Shown here piece after piece: positions 35,111-43,855 of a stretch of DNA of 64,000 bases. A model generated the notes under the pieces. The model searched no databases and was not told the DNA's origin. It saw nothing but the letters and a program-made list of their open reading frames with translations. The position numbers and the translations under genes were made by a program. This DNA comes from a gamma proteobacterium HIMB55 (lineage in GTDB: Bacteria; Pseudomonadota; Gammaproteobacteria; Pseudomonadales; Halieaceae), in contig AGIF02000001.1 of NCBI GenBank assembly GCA_000227505.4, positions 888,035 through 952,034 on the forward strand, read 5' to 3'. Position 1 is the stretch's first letter; every line of letters starts with the position of its first letter.

Positions 35111-36628
35111 ATGCCGACAATTACAGACCACGCGATTGCTACGCCTGATAAGCCTGCCTTCATTATGGGGTCGTCGGGGGAGATGGTTACTTTTGCAGAA
35201 CTAGATGCTAGGGCCAACCAAATCGCGCAGTTGCTCCGGGCTTCGGGGGTTCAGACCGGCGAGCACATCGCCATGATGCTGAAGAACTGCCGAGAATTTT
35301 TCGAAGTCGTGTTTGGCTGTGCTCGTGCGGGCGTTGTCTTTACGCCTATCAGCACGCACCTCAAGCAAGATGAAACGGCTTACATCATCAATAATTGTAA
35401 TGCGCGCTTGTTTATCGCGTCTGCTTCACTTGGAGACGTAGCCGCGGAGGCCGCGCAACATGCACCAGACCTCGTGAGGAAGTTCATCATTGGTGGCGAG
35501 GCCGCGGGCTTCGACGACTGGCAGACCGCAGTTTCTGAACAGTCAACGGACCCAATCGCTGACCAGAGTCTTGGCGTGCCCATGCTTTATTCGTCGGGCA
35601 CCACGGGAAAACCAAAGGGTATCTTCCGAGCACCGGAGAACACTTCCCTCGACGCACCGCATCCTCTCAAACTCGCTGGAATGTATTTCGGCTTTAATGA
35701 CTCGACGGTGTATTTGTCACCAGCGCCGCTCTATCACTCCGCGCCGTTGTTCTACAACACGCTCAACATGACCGGTGGTGGCACATCAGTCATCATGGAA
35801 CGCTTTGATCCAGAGCAAGCCTTGGCCCTAATTGAACGACATAGCGCGACGCACAGCCAATGGGTACCGTCGATGTTTATTCGAATGTTGAAACTCCCTG
35901 AGGAAGCGCGAAGCAGCTACGATGTATCCAGCATGCGTTGTGCGATTCACGCCGCAGCACCATGTCCCATCGATATCAAACATCAGATGATTGAGTGGTG
36001 GGGACCGGTAATCTACGAGTACTACTCATCGACTGAGGGGGTGGGCTTTACCATCATTGATTCAGAGGGTTGGCTTGCACACCCGGGGTCAGTCGGTCGA
36101 CCGCTCACTGGCGTGCCTAAAATTCTCGACGATGAAATGAATGTTTTGCCTCCCGGCGAAGTAGGGCAAATCTATTTCGACGAAATCGCTCGTTTCGAGT
36201 ATTTCGATGAGCCAGGAAAAACCGAGGAAGCCTTTGACACACGTGGCTGGGGCACTGTCGGAGATATGGGGTACCTCGATGAGGAAGGGTATCTTTACCT
36301 GACTGACCGAAAGAACTTCATGATCATTACGGGAGGCGTCAATGTTTATCCCGCGGAGATAGAAGGGCTTCTGGTGACGCACCCGCAAGTCGCCGACGTT
36401 GCGGTATTTGGTATCCCGAACGAAGAGTTTGGGGAAGAGGTGAAGGCCGTAGTGCAGTTGCTGAACCACGCCGAAGCGGGTGATGAACTGGCTTTCGATC
36501 TTATACAGTGGTCAAAGGAGCGGCTCTCCTCCGTGAAAGTGCCCAAGAGTATCGACTTTATGGAGCAACTGCCTCGAATGGAGAACGGCAAGCTTTATAA
36601 GCGTCACTTAATGGATGCCTATAAATAA
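35111..36628 (+). CDS. AMP-dependent acyl-CoA synthetase
   Basis: A 505-residue adenylate-forming enzyme that activates a carboxylic acid with ATP and loads it onto CoA. The P-loop YSSGTTGKPKG lies at 160-170, YEYYSSTEG carries the adenine-contact motif, GWGTVGDMGYLDEEGYLYLTDRKNFMIITGGVNVYPAEIE covers motifs A8 and the hinge, and the catalytic lysine lies in MENGKLYKRHL. The substrate could be a medium- or long-chain fatty acid or a ring-cleavage product; sequence alone does not tell. It is divergent from the D-amino-acid aminotransferase gene and ends in a strong bidirectional terminator. Confidence 0.88.
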   Translation: MPTITDHAIATPDKPAFIMGSSGEMVTFAELDARANQIAQLLRASGVQTGEHIAMMLKNCREFFEVVFGCARAGVVFTPISTHLKQDETAYIINNCNARLFIASASLGDVAAEAAQHAPDLVRKFIIGGEAAGFDDWQTAVSEQSTDPIADQSLGVPMLYSSGTTGKPKGIFRAPENTSLDAPHPLKLAGMYFGFNDSTVYLSPAPLYHSAPLFYNTLNMTGGGTSVIMERFDPEQALALIERHSATHSQWVPSMFIRMLKLPEEARSSYDVSSMRCAIHAAAPCPIDIKHQMIEWWGPVIYEYYSSTEGVGFTIIDSEGWLAHPGSVGRPLTGVPKILDDEMNVLPPGEVGQIYFDEIARFEYFDEPGKTEEAFDTRGWGTVGDMGYLDEEGYLYLTDRKNFMIITGGVNVYPAEIEGLLVTHPQVADVAVFGIPNEEFGEEVKAVVQLLNHAEAGDELAFDLIQWSKERLSSVKVPKSIDFMEQLPRMENGKLYKRHLMDAYK

Positions 36629-36711
36629 TCTGATGCGTGGGAGTGCTGCTACATTGTGGGCAGCAGAATTTCTGAATCATCGGGCACCTGCCATTACTTT
36701 CGCTAGTCATG

Positions 36712-36739
36712 AAAAAAGGCGGCCTAGGCCGCCTTTTTT
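36712..36739. terminator. Bidirectional rho-independent terminator
   Basis: A perfect palindrome, six A, GGCGGCC, TA, GGCCGCC and six T, sits between the convergent acyl-CoA synthetase (+) and GntP permease (-) genes. It provides a stem plus T-run on both strands. Confidence 0.95.
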
Positions 36740-36768
36740 GTTGATAGAAGCGATAAGACTCTCGGACG

Positions 36769-38133
36769 TTACCTAACCCCCATGGTAGCTGCAGCCATAA
36801 TGGTGAAGGTCGCGATAACCGGTATCACGACGGTTATCACCGCTGTATCCCGATAAGCTTCTTTGTGCGTCAACTGCGTGATGGTCAGCATGGTGATGAC
36901 TGCACCGCAGTGGGGTAGCGAATCAAAACCACCCGCAGCGACGGTAGCTACACGGTGCACAACTTCGGGGTCCAAGCCCATCGCGATGTAGTCCTGCGCC
37001 ATTGTTTGCATGAAAATCTGCAGACCACCCGATGCTGAGCCCGTAATTGCTGAGATGATACTGATTGAACTAAATAGCGAGAGAAGCGGTGGGAGACCTG
37101 AAGTCATGACGAGATCCCCGAACTGCTGAAACCCCGCTGTCTGCACGACCACACCACCGTAGCCAATGATGGCCGCGCTGTTCAGCATGGGCATAAGCGA
37201 GTCGTTGGTGCCGTTTCCCAGCGTCGTAAAGGCAGTCTCTCGGATGTTGCTGAACAGTGCGAGACACAAAATGGTGCCGATGCCCAAAGCGATACTCGGC
37301 CACATGATGGGCTGACTACCTGCAAACGCCATTAGCTCGCCTAATTGACCATCGCCACCGGGGAGTAAACGCGGAGAGATAATCAAGCCGATAACAATCA
37401 CGAGAGGTAATACCGCTGCTGGCCATGACGGTAGATTGTCATCGGATGCCTCTTGAAGCACGTCTCGGGGCCCAGGTACAAAACCTTCGCCTGCGGCTTT
37501 TGCGAGGACACGCTGATGCTCTAAATACCAGATACCGAGGCCGATCATGACCGCAGCGGCAAGAAGGCTCAGTGTTGGCGCAGCTGTCAGTGAAGTACCC
37601 AAGGCTGAGGCGGAGATAGCGTTATGAATCGAGGGTGTGCCGGGGAGGGCGGTCAAGGTGAAGGTACCTGCTCCCAGCGCAAGTGCCGCGCAAAAGAGAC
37701 GCTTTGGAATATCCGCTTCACGAAGTAATTGAAGGCCCAGTGGATACACGGCAAAGATAACCACGAACACAACAACGCCGCCGTAAGTCAGTGCTGCGCA
37801 AGCAAGTGTCGTGATTATCAGCGCTCGGTCTGCACCTAACTTGCGGACCAAGGCCATCGCAATACTGGCAGCAGCACCGCTATCACCCATGGCACGCCCA
37901 AAGATGGCGCCCGCCGCGAATAGAAAGAAAAATTTTCCGGCAAAGGTAAACGCACCTAGTGGGCCCGCCGCGAAGCCCGTTAACAGCGAATCCGCCAGAG
38001 GCATGGCATTGGTGATGATTACGAACAGCGCGCTAAGTATCGCGGCAAACATAATGTCGACACCACGCAGTGCCATCCAAATGAGTAGCGCAACGCTACC
38101 AATAAGACCGAGGTAGCCTATGATCTCCATCAT
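36769..38133 (-). CDS. GntP-family permease (gluconate/organic acid:H+ symporter-like)
   Basis: A 454-residue inner-membrane transporter with about twelve hydrophobic helices. GAIFGRAMGDSGAAASIA, the TYGGVVVFVVIFAVYPL segment, TALPGTPSIHNAI, the two-half arrangement and the C-terminal FDSLPHCGAVITMLTITQLTHKEAY match GntP-type carriers. The substrate may be gluconate, hydroxybutyrate or another hydroxy acid. The first two codons are both ATG; the second (38130) is better spaced from AGGA. Direct repeats and a palindrome in its upstream region suggest a dedicated regulator. Confidence 0.85.
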   Translation of the reverse strand: MMEIIGYLGLIGSVALLIWMALRGVDIMFAAILSALFVIITNAMPLADSLLTGFAAGPLGAFTFAGKFFFLFAAGAIFGRAMGDSGAAASIAMALVRKLGADRALIITTLACAALTYGGVVVFVVIFAVYPLGLQLLREADIPKRLFCAALALGAGTFTLTALPGTPSIHNAISASALGTSLTAAPTLSLLAAAVMIGLGIWYLEHQRVLAKAAGEGFVPGPRDVLQEASDDNLPSWPAAVLPLVIVIGLIISPRLLPGGDGQLGELMAFAGSQPIMWPSIALGIGTILCLALFSNIRETAFTTLGNGTNDSLMPMLNSAAIIGYGGVVVQTAGFQQFGDLVMTSGLPPLLSLFSSISIISAITGSASGGLQIFMQTMAQDYIAMGLDPEVVHRVATVAAGGFDSLPHCGAVITMLTITQLTHKEAYRDTAVITVVIPVIATFTIMAAATMGVR

Positions 38134-38146
38134 TCGTCCTTAAGTT

Positions 38147-38176
38147 GTTTTGTTAGAATATTTATCGTTTTGTTAG
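38147..38176. promoter_or_regulatory. Direct repeats GTTTTGTTAG, 20 bases apart, upstream of the GntP gene
   Basis: Identical 10-base copies lie at 38147-38156 and 38167-38176, 14 bases and more before the permease start. Exact repetition at a two-turn spacing suggests a protein-binding site or a duplicated promoter element. Confidence 0.45.
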
Positions 38177-38181
38177 CCCCG

Positions 38182-38200
38182 CTAGTTCGAATTGAACTAG
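38182..38200. promoter_or_regulatory. Palindromic operator candidate CTAGTTC-N5-GAACTAG
   Basis: A perfect 7-base inverted repeat around a GAATT centre lies midway between the divergent GntP permease and hybrid kinase genes. A third, partial CTAG follows. The size and symmetry fit a homodimeric repressor site (GntR, TetR or LysR type). The regulator is not identified. Confidence 0.55.
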
Positions 38201-38250
38201 AGCTAGGGCTGACCATACACTAGTCTCAAAAGGCAATCAGCAGGCAGTTC

Positions 38251-40014
38251 GTGGATACAAAAGAGCAGTCCTACAACGCGACGGGTATCCAACGTCACCG
38301 ATATCTTGAAGTCCTTCATGAGTTTGCGATGCGTCAAGCCTCACTGCGGTTGGTAGACGATATTTGTTGGAATATCGCTAAAACCGCCATTGGCGAGCTG
38401 GGTTTTGTCGATTGTGTTGTCTATTTGGTAGATGAGACGCGTTCAAACTTGGTCCAGCGAGCTGCTCATGGCGATAAAAACCCTGAAGAGAGAGAAATCC
38501 TAGACCCGATCGTCATTCCGGTGGGAGAGGGTATTGTTGGGTCAGTTGCGGCGACCGGGAAGCTCGAATGGGTGAACGATACTCGAGTCGATAAACGATA
38601 CATCCTCGATGATTCTTTTCGATGCGCTGAGTTAGCTGTCCCCATCCTCTTGGAAGGAGAGGTCATAGGTGTACTCGACTCGGAACACCCTGAGGCGCAC
38701 TTTTTCTCCGATGAAGACGTCAAGCTATTCACTACGATTGCGTCCCTCGCATCAACTAGAATCCACACAGCGCTCGCGCTGGAACGGCTTGAACAGCAAG
38801 CCGAGGAGCTTATTCAGGCTCGGCGCGACGCTGAGATTGCGTCTGAGGCTAAGTCTCGATTTTTAGCCAGTATCTCGCACGATATGCGAACACCACTTAC
38901 CGCAATACTTGGTTACTCCAAGCTACTAGAAGAGGGTAGTGGTAGTCAGGAGGAAATATCCTCGTGGCAGCGAGCGATTGTTGCCAACTCTGAATACATG
39001 GCGAATATGGTAGGGAATGTCCTGGATCTGACTGCGCTCGAGAGTGGCCAGCTCCATATCTCTTCAGATCGTATTGAAGTGAAGAGCTGGGCTTCAGATC
39101 TTGAATCCTTAGTATCCCAGAGAGCCGCAAAAAAGGGGTTAGCCTTTTCCTGCGTCGTTGATGGCGATGCGCGAAGCGAAATTTTTACCGATCGAGCCAA
39201 ACTCACGGAACTGGTAATGAACCTGCTGACCAACGCGGTTAAGTACACGTTCACCGGCTCGATAGAGTTAAGAATATCGGGTACACATATCGAAGGCGCA
39301 CCTGGCATAGAGTTATGCGTATGCGACACGGGCATTGGCATTGCTCCAGATGTTCAGCATCGCATCTTCGACCCCTTCACACGTGTGCACGATACCGAGC
39401 GCTTTCCACATATTGAAGGGACAGGACTTGGTCTCAGCATTGTTAGGCAATTTGTTGAGGCGCTCAGAGGATCGATCTCAGTAGAGTCCGTTGGTGGAAA
39501 AGGCACCTCAATTACCCTCGTTATTCCCGACTTATCCGAGCAGCCAAAGGACGAGCTAGCATCAGTCAGTAATGCTTCGCAAGGCGCGGAAGTACAAGGC
39601 CAAGAAGTTTCGGAGTCTGCGTCTTTGGAGGGGGTCAGTATTCTTTTCTGTGAGGACAGCGATACTGTAGCAACGCTCGTAAGGCTCGTTTTGGAGCGCG
39701 AGGGTGCGACTGTGACTCACGCAGAAAACGGGAAGAAAGGCATCGAGATTTTTTCAGAGTCGGGCGCCGACTTTGACTTAGTGATTACCGATATACAGAT
39801 GCCAGTAATGGACGGTTTTAGTGTTGCTGAGGCGCTTCGTACAGCCGGATGGGCCAAACCGATCATTGCTCTTACTGCTTTTGCTACGGAGCATGACGCG
39901 GATAAATGCTTTGTATCTGGCTGTAGCCACTACATCACGAAGCCGATCGACGTAGCTACTTTTTCCGCTCGCGTTGCAAGCTGCCTCAACGAGCCTGCTG
40001 TTCAATCAGTGTAG
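38251..40014 (+). CDS. Hybrid sensor histidine kinase: GAF-HisKA-HATPase-receiver
   Basis: A 587-residue cytoplasmic sensor without transmembrane helices. Domains in order: GAF (about 25-178), coiled linker (175-200), HisKA with phospho-accepting His210 in FLASISHDMRTPLTAILGYSKLL, HATPase with N box MNLLTNAVKYT, G1 CDTGIGIAP and G2 GTGLGLSIV, a 30-residue linker, and a receiver (462-580) with Asp514 in VITDIQMPVMDGF and Lys564. It starts with GTG. No cognate response regulator or Hpt protein is nearby. The GAF domain could bind a small molecule or sense redox state. Its 3' end overlaps the convergent kinase-like gene by 13 bases. Confidence 0.92.
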   Translation: MDTKEQSYNATGIQRHRYLEVLHEFAMRQASLRLVDDICWNIAKTAIGELGFVDCVVYLVDETRSNLVQRAAHGDKNPEEREILDPIVIPVGEGIVGSVAATGKLEWVNDTRVDKRYILDDSFRCAELAVPILLEGEVIGVLDSEHPEAHFFSDEDVKLFTTIASLASTRIHTALALERLEQQAEELIQARRDAEIASEAKSRFLASISHDMRTPLTAILGYSKLLEEGSGSQEEISSWQRAIVANSEYMANMVGNVLDLTALESGQLHISSDRIEVKSWASDLESLVSQRAAKKGLAFSCVVDGDARSEIFTDRAKLTELVMNLLTNAVKYTFTGSIELRISGTHIEGAPGIELCVCDTGIGIAPDVQHRIFDPFTRVHDTERFPHIEGTGLGLSIVRQFVEALRGSISVESVGGKGTSITLVIPDLSEQPKDELASVSNASQGAEVQGQEVSESASLEGVSILFCEDSDTVATLVRLVLEREGATVTHAENGKKGIEIFSESGADFDLVITDIQMPVMDGFSVAEALRTAGWAKPIIALTAFATEHDADKCFVSGCSHYITKPIDVATFSARVASCLNEPAVQSV

Positions 40015-41015
40015 GCGGCCCCCATCGTTGACAGCGGCTCCACCATTGCCGCTTTGGCTGCAGCTTCCGGACTCGATGCTGTTCCGATTTGCGCGCGCTT
40101 CCGAATACCCTGGGTGATCGAGGCAAGACGGAAGAAACAGAAGGCCATATAGAAGTTCCAGTCCTCGATACCGGGCTGACCCGTGCGCTCGCAATAGGTT
40201 TTGATGTAGCTCGCGTCGTCAGGAATATTGAGCTCCTCACGCGATAAGCCCGCAAGACCATTAATGCCGGCCTCGCGAGGGAATTGCCAAGCCATCAGCT
40301 GGTAGGCCAGGTCTGCCAGCGGGTGACCAAGTGTGGAGAGCTCCCAATCGAGGATGGCAATGATCCTCGGTTCTGTGGGATGGAAGATCATGTTGTCCAG
40401 TCGGTAGTCACCGTGAACGAGAGAGACGCGTCCGTCATCCTCTGGCATATTCTTGGGTAGCCAGTCGATGAGCTTTTCCATCTCCCGAATCGTCTCAGTC
40501 TCTGCTGCTCGGTATTGCTTAGTCCATCGCCCAATTTGACGCTCGAAGTAGTTGCCGGGTTTGCCGTAATCGCCGAGCCCCACCTCGTTGATATCCACCA
40601 TGTGCATATCAGCCATGACACGGTTCATCTGGTCGTATATCGCGGCTCGGTCTTCATCGCTGACTTCGGGTAGAGCGGGATCCCAAAAAATTCGGCCCTC
40701 GAGGTATTCCATGATGTAAAACATGGAGCCTATAACCGATTCATCCTCACAGAGTGCAACGGGTGTGGGCACAGGTACATTGGTTGGGGCCAGGGCCGAT
40801 AGCACCCTGAATTCGCGGTCAACAGCGTGCGCAGAGGCGAGAAGAGTGCCCTGTGGCTTGCGGCGTAACACGTACTGATTGTCACCAGCAGTGAGCCTAA
40901 ACGTCGGGTTTGACTGGCCGCCGGCAAATTTCTCGGCTTTAAGTGGTCCGTCAAAGGGAGGAACGTGAGCCCTTATCCAAGTGTCAAGATGCGTTAGGTC
41001 GAGTCCCTGCGCCAT
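40002..41015 (-). CDS. APH-family phosphotransferase, acyl-CoA-metabolism type
   Basis: A 337-residue protein with the aminoglycoside phosphotransferase/choline kinase fold. The glycine-rich GGQSNPTFRL, the ATP lysine in YVLRRKP, the catalytic loop LVHGDYRLDNMIF and the metal-binding AILDWELSTLGHPLADLAY are clear. This branch resembles the kinase part of the eukaryotic ACAD10/11 proteins and is often found with acyl-CoA dehydrogenases. Here acyl-CoA ligase and enoyl-CoA hydratase genes are adjacent, so a role in phosphorylating hydroxylated fatty acids is plausible. Antibiotic resistance is not implied. Confidence 0.85.
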   Translation of the reverse strand: MAQGLDLTHLDTWIRAHVPPFDGPLKAEKFAGGQSNPTFRLTAGDNQYVLRRKPQGTLLASAHAVDREFRVLSALAPTNVPVPTPVALCEDESVIGSMFYIMEYLEGRIFWDPALPEVSDEDRAAIYDQMNRVMADMHMVDINEVGLGDYGKPGNYFERQIGRWTKQYRAAETETIREMEKLIDWLPKNMPEDDGRVSLVHGDYRLDNMIFHPTEPRIIAILDWELSTLGHPLADLAYQLMAWQFPREAGINGLAGLSREELNIPDDASYIKTYCERTGQPGIEDWNFYMAFCFFRLASITQGIRKRAQIGTASSPEAAAKAAMVEPLSTMGAAYTD

Positions 41016-41175
41016 TTTTTGCTCCCCAATCTAGCTAACTGCGGCGTGATTAAGTATTGTTCTTGAGCGCGTTATACACCCCGCGATGAAGACTCGCAAT
41101 TGAGGCTCCGCGACGTGCATCACCGAGCAATCGGTTAATAATGATAACCACGAGTTGTATGGAGATAGTTTCGTA

Positions 41176-42885
41176 ATGTCAGTTGTAGCTAATTTTAAAG
41201 AAGCCCTCGCCATGACTACGGCAGATGGCGGTTTGCTGGAGATCACCACCGTAGAGCGCGACGGCGTTCCGGTAAAGGCATTTGCGCAAGCGCCGGGATC
41301 GATGCGTGATCTGTGGGCACTCTCCACCGGCCACGGCGACGCAGAGTACCTGATTTACAACGATGAGCGCTGGACCTACGCGCAAACGGCAAAGATTGTT
41401 GCCGAGTTTGGTGGCTGGTTGATGGCGCAGGGCGTTGAGCCGGGCGACCACGTTGCTATCGCGATGCGTAACTATCCCGAGTGGATGATGGCGCACTGGG
41501 CGGTCAACAGCATTGGCGCGGCAATCGTTGGCATGAATGCGTGGTGGGTGGCTGATGAGATGGACTACGCGCTTAACGATTCCAAGCCAAAGGTATTAAT
41601 CGCGGACGATCGTCGGCTCGAGGCTTTCGCAAAAATCCAAGACAAATATTCCGACATCAAAGTTGTCTCCGTTCGAGAGCCGAATTCGCCAGTCGAAGCG
41701 ACCGATTTCCACTCGGCAATGGTCGAGGGGGCGCAGTTACCGGATATCGAAATCGATCCTGACAGCGTGGCGTGCATTTTCTACACCTCAGGTACAACAG
41801 GACGACCCAAGGGCGCGCAACTGACCAACCGCGGTTGTATCACCAATGTGTTGAACGTGGTTGCCATGGGTAGAGCGTTTGCAACTGCATCGGCGCTGGC
41901 GAAGTCTAGTGGCGATAAAGAGGTTGATGTCCAGTCACCTCCTGCGGCTACATCACTTATTGCCACGCCGCTTTTCCACGTGACTGCGAATAATTGCGCA
42001 CTTCAAGCCGGAACACTCGCCGGTAACCGATTTGTGTTGATGTACAAGTGGGACACGGTCGAAGCGCTCAAGCTCATCGAAGCGGAGGGTGTTAACACCT
42101 TAAGCGCGGTACCTATGATGACACGTGAGCTTTTAACACACCCGGATTTTGAGGATTACGACACTTCGAGTCTTTCTAGTATGGGCGGCGGCGGTGCTGC
42201 GGTTCAGCCTGATCTTGTAAAAAAGGTAGATACCGTCACTAAAAAAGCGCGACCTGCTCAGGGTTACGGCATGACCGAAGTTTGTGGAATCATCACCTAT
42301 ATCGCAGGCGATGTATTCGTAGAACGGCCGTCTAGCTGTGGTTATCTTGCGCCGACCTTTGATGGAAAAGTGGTCGATAAGTCTGGGAAAGAATTGCCTG
42401 TCGGAGAGCTCGGAGAGATTTGCGTGAAAGGCGCAGCCGTTATCAAGGGCTACTTGAATCGTCCTGAGGCAACTGCTGACACCATCGTAGACGGATGGTT
42501 GCACACGGGTGACCTTGGCTACTTTGACGAAGAAGGCTTCCTCTACCTCGTGGATCGCGCGAAGGACATGATTCTGCGCGGTGGTGAGAACATCTATGGT
42601 GCTGAAGTGGAGTTTGCGGTCTTTGATCACCCCGCTGTACTAGAGTGCGTTGCCTTTGCCGTACCTGACGAGCGACTGGGCGAAGAGGTAGGCGTAGCCA
42701 TTCACCTGAAGGATGGCGCAATGTTGGATGCGTCCGGACTCCGAGAGCACCTCTCTACGCGTCTCGCAGCGTTTAAAGTGCCTAAGTACATTTGGTTCCT
42801 CGCCGAGCCGCTTCCTCGAAACGCCAACGGCAAGTTCTTGAAGCGTGAGCTACGTGAAGTACTCGATCCTGCATCTGCAGACTGA
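41176..42885 (+). CDS. AMP-dependent acyl-CoA synthetase (FadD-like)
   Basis: A 569-residue adenylate-forming enzyme. The ATG at 41176 is used, with GGAG eleven bases upstream; the frame opens at a TTG seven codons earlier. P-loop FYTSGTTGRPKGAQLT, QGYGMTEVCG, HTGDLGYFDEEGFLYLVDRAKDMILRGGENIYGAEVE and the catalytic lysine in NANGKFLKREL are all present. It probably activates fatty or aromatic acids. It lies upstream of an enoyl-CoA hydratase gene with a 114-base gap, consistent with a beta-oxidation-type set. It is only distantly similar to the other ligase in the window (505 residues), so the two are not a recent duplication. Confidence 0.9.
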   Translation: MSVVANFKEALAMTTADGGLLEITTVERDGVPVKAFAQAPGSMRDLWALSTGHGDAEYLIYNDERWTYAQTAKIVAEFGGWLMAQGVEPGDHVAIAMRNYPEWMMAHWAVNSIGAAIVGMNAWWVADEMDYALNDSKPKVLIADDRRLEAFAKIQDKYSDIKVVSVREPNSPVEATDFHSAMVEGAQLPDIEIDPDSVACIFYTSGTTGRPKGAQLTNRGCITNVLNVVAMGRAFATASALAKSSGDKEVDVQSPPAATSLIATPLFHVTANNCALQAGTLAGNRFVLMYKWDTVEALKLIEAEGVNTLSAVPMMTRELLTHPDFEDYDTSSLSSMGGGGAAVQPDLVKKVDTVTKKARPAQGYGMTEVCGIITYIAGDVFVERPSSCGYLAPTFDGKVVDKSGKELPVGELGEICVKGAAVIKGYLNRPEATADTIVDGWLHTGDLGYFDEEGFLYLVDRAKDMILRGGENIYGAEVEFAVFDHPAVLECVAFAVPDERLGEEVGVAIHLKDGAMLDASGLREHLSTRLAAFKVPKYIWFLAEPLPRNANGKFLKRELREVLDPASAD

Positions 42886-42999
42886 GTAATACGCAAGGAC
42901 TTAAAAACTGCATAAGGCAGTGCCTGCATCCAGTGATAGGCCTGCCTGGCGTTTAGCGCTGTTCTTCGGCGCGAACACTACAACTTTGAGGCAGAGAAA

Positions 43000-43788
43000 A
43001 TGAGTGACTACGAAACCCTAGAAATCACGCGTGATGGCTCGGTGATGACGATCGCCTTAAACCGGCCAGAGAAAATGAATACGTTTAACACGGTGCTCCG
43101 ACGCGAGATTGCAAGAGCGGCGATCGAAGCTGATCTCGATAAATCAGTCCGGGCTGTGATCCTAACCGGTAATGGGCGAGCCTTCAGTGCCGGTGCCGAC
43201 CTCTCAGACGGCGATGGCATGGCTGACGGTAAGGCCGTCGAGAGTGATCTGAACTTTGAGTACAAGCCAGGCGTGCTGGCCATTCACAACAGCTCAAAAC
43301 CTTGGATCGCTGTCATCAACGGCCCTTGTGCGGGTATTGCATACTCCTATGCCATGGCCTGCGATCTCGCTTGCATGGGCGAGAGCAGCTACCTCTATCA
43401 GCCATTCTCGGCAATCGGTCTGGTGCCCGATGGTGGCGCGACTTGGTTGATACCTAGGCTGGTGGGAACCAAGCGTGCTTACGAATTGATGGCGTTGGGG
43501 GAAAAACTGAGCGCTGAAAAGGCGATGGCAATGGGAATGGTCAATCGTGTATTCCCCGATGAAACCTTACGTGAGGACGGTCTCGCCTATGCGCAAGAGG
43601 TGGCTGAGAGATCGCCGCTGGCGCTTAGTTATACGAAGACTGCAGTGAACTTTGGGCAAACGCATAATCTCGATGAGACTATTAGCAAGGAGGCGGCACT
43701 ACAGTCGATTTGTATCGACAGTGAAGATGCAAAAAATGCCGTGATCTCATTTTTTAATAAGCAAAAGCCAGTCTGGAAAGGCCGATAG
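43000..43788 (+). CDS. Enoyl-CoA hydratase/isomerase family protein
   Basis: A 262-residue crotonase-fold protein that hydrates or isomerises enoyl-CoA. ALNRPEKMNTFN at the start, the oxyanion-hole segment GNGRAFSAGADLSDGDG, NGPCAGIAYSYAMACDLACMGES and FSAIGLVPDGGATWLIPRLVG fit the family. The catalytic glutamate position near GLVPDGG appears to be Asp, as in isomerase- or PaaG-like members, so the precise reaction is open. It follows the acyl-CoA ligase and precedes a DUF3604 gene. Confidence 0.88.
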   Translation: MSDYETLEITRDGSVMTIALNRPEKMNTFNTVLRREIARAAIEADLDKSVRAVILTGNGRAFSAGADLSDGDGMADGKAVESDLNFEYKPGVLAIHNSSKPWIAVINGPCAGIAYSYAMACDLACMGESSYLYQPFSAIGLVPDGGATWLIPRLVGTKRAYELMALGEKLSAEKAMAMGMVNRVFPDETLREDGLAYAQEVAERSPLALSYTKTAVNFGQTHNLDETISKEAALQSICIDSEDAKNAVISFFNKQKPVWKGR

Positions 43789-43855
43789 GCACAAACGACG
43801 ATAGTTGAAGATAGTGAGCCGTTGCACGACCTGCGCGTCCACTCTCGGGGGAAGC

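Noticed and set aside
40002-41015. Aminoglycoside resistance kinase
   Set aside because: The fold is shared, but the sequence and neighbours fit the acyl-CoA-metabolism branch.
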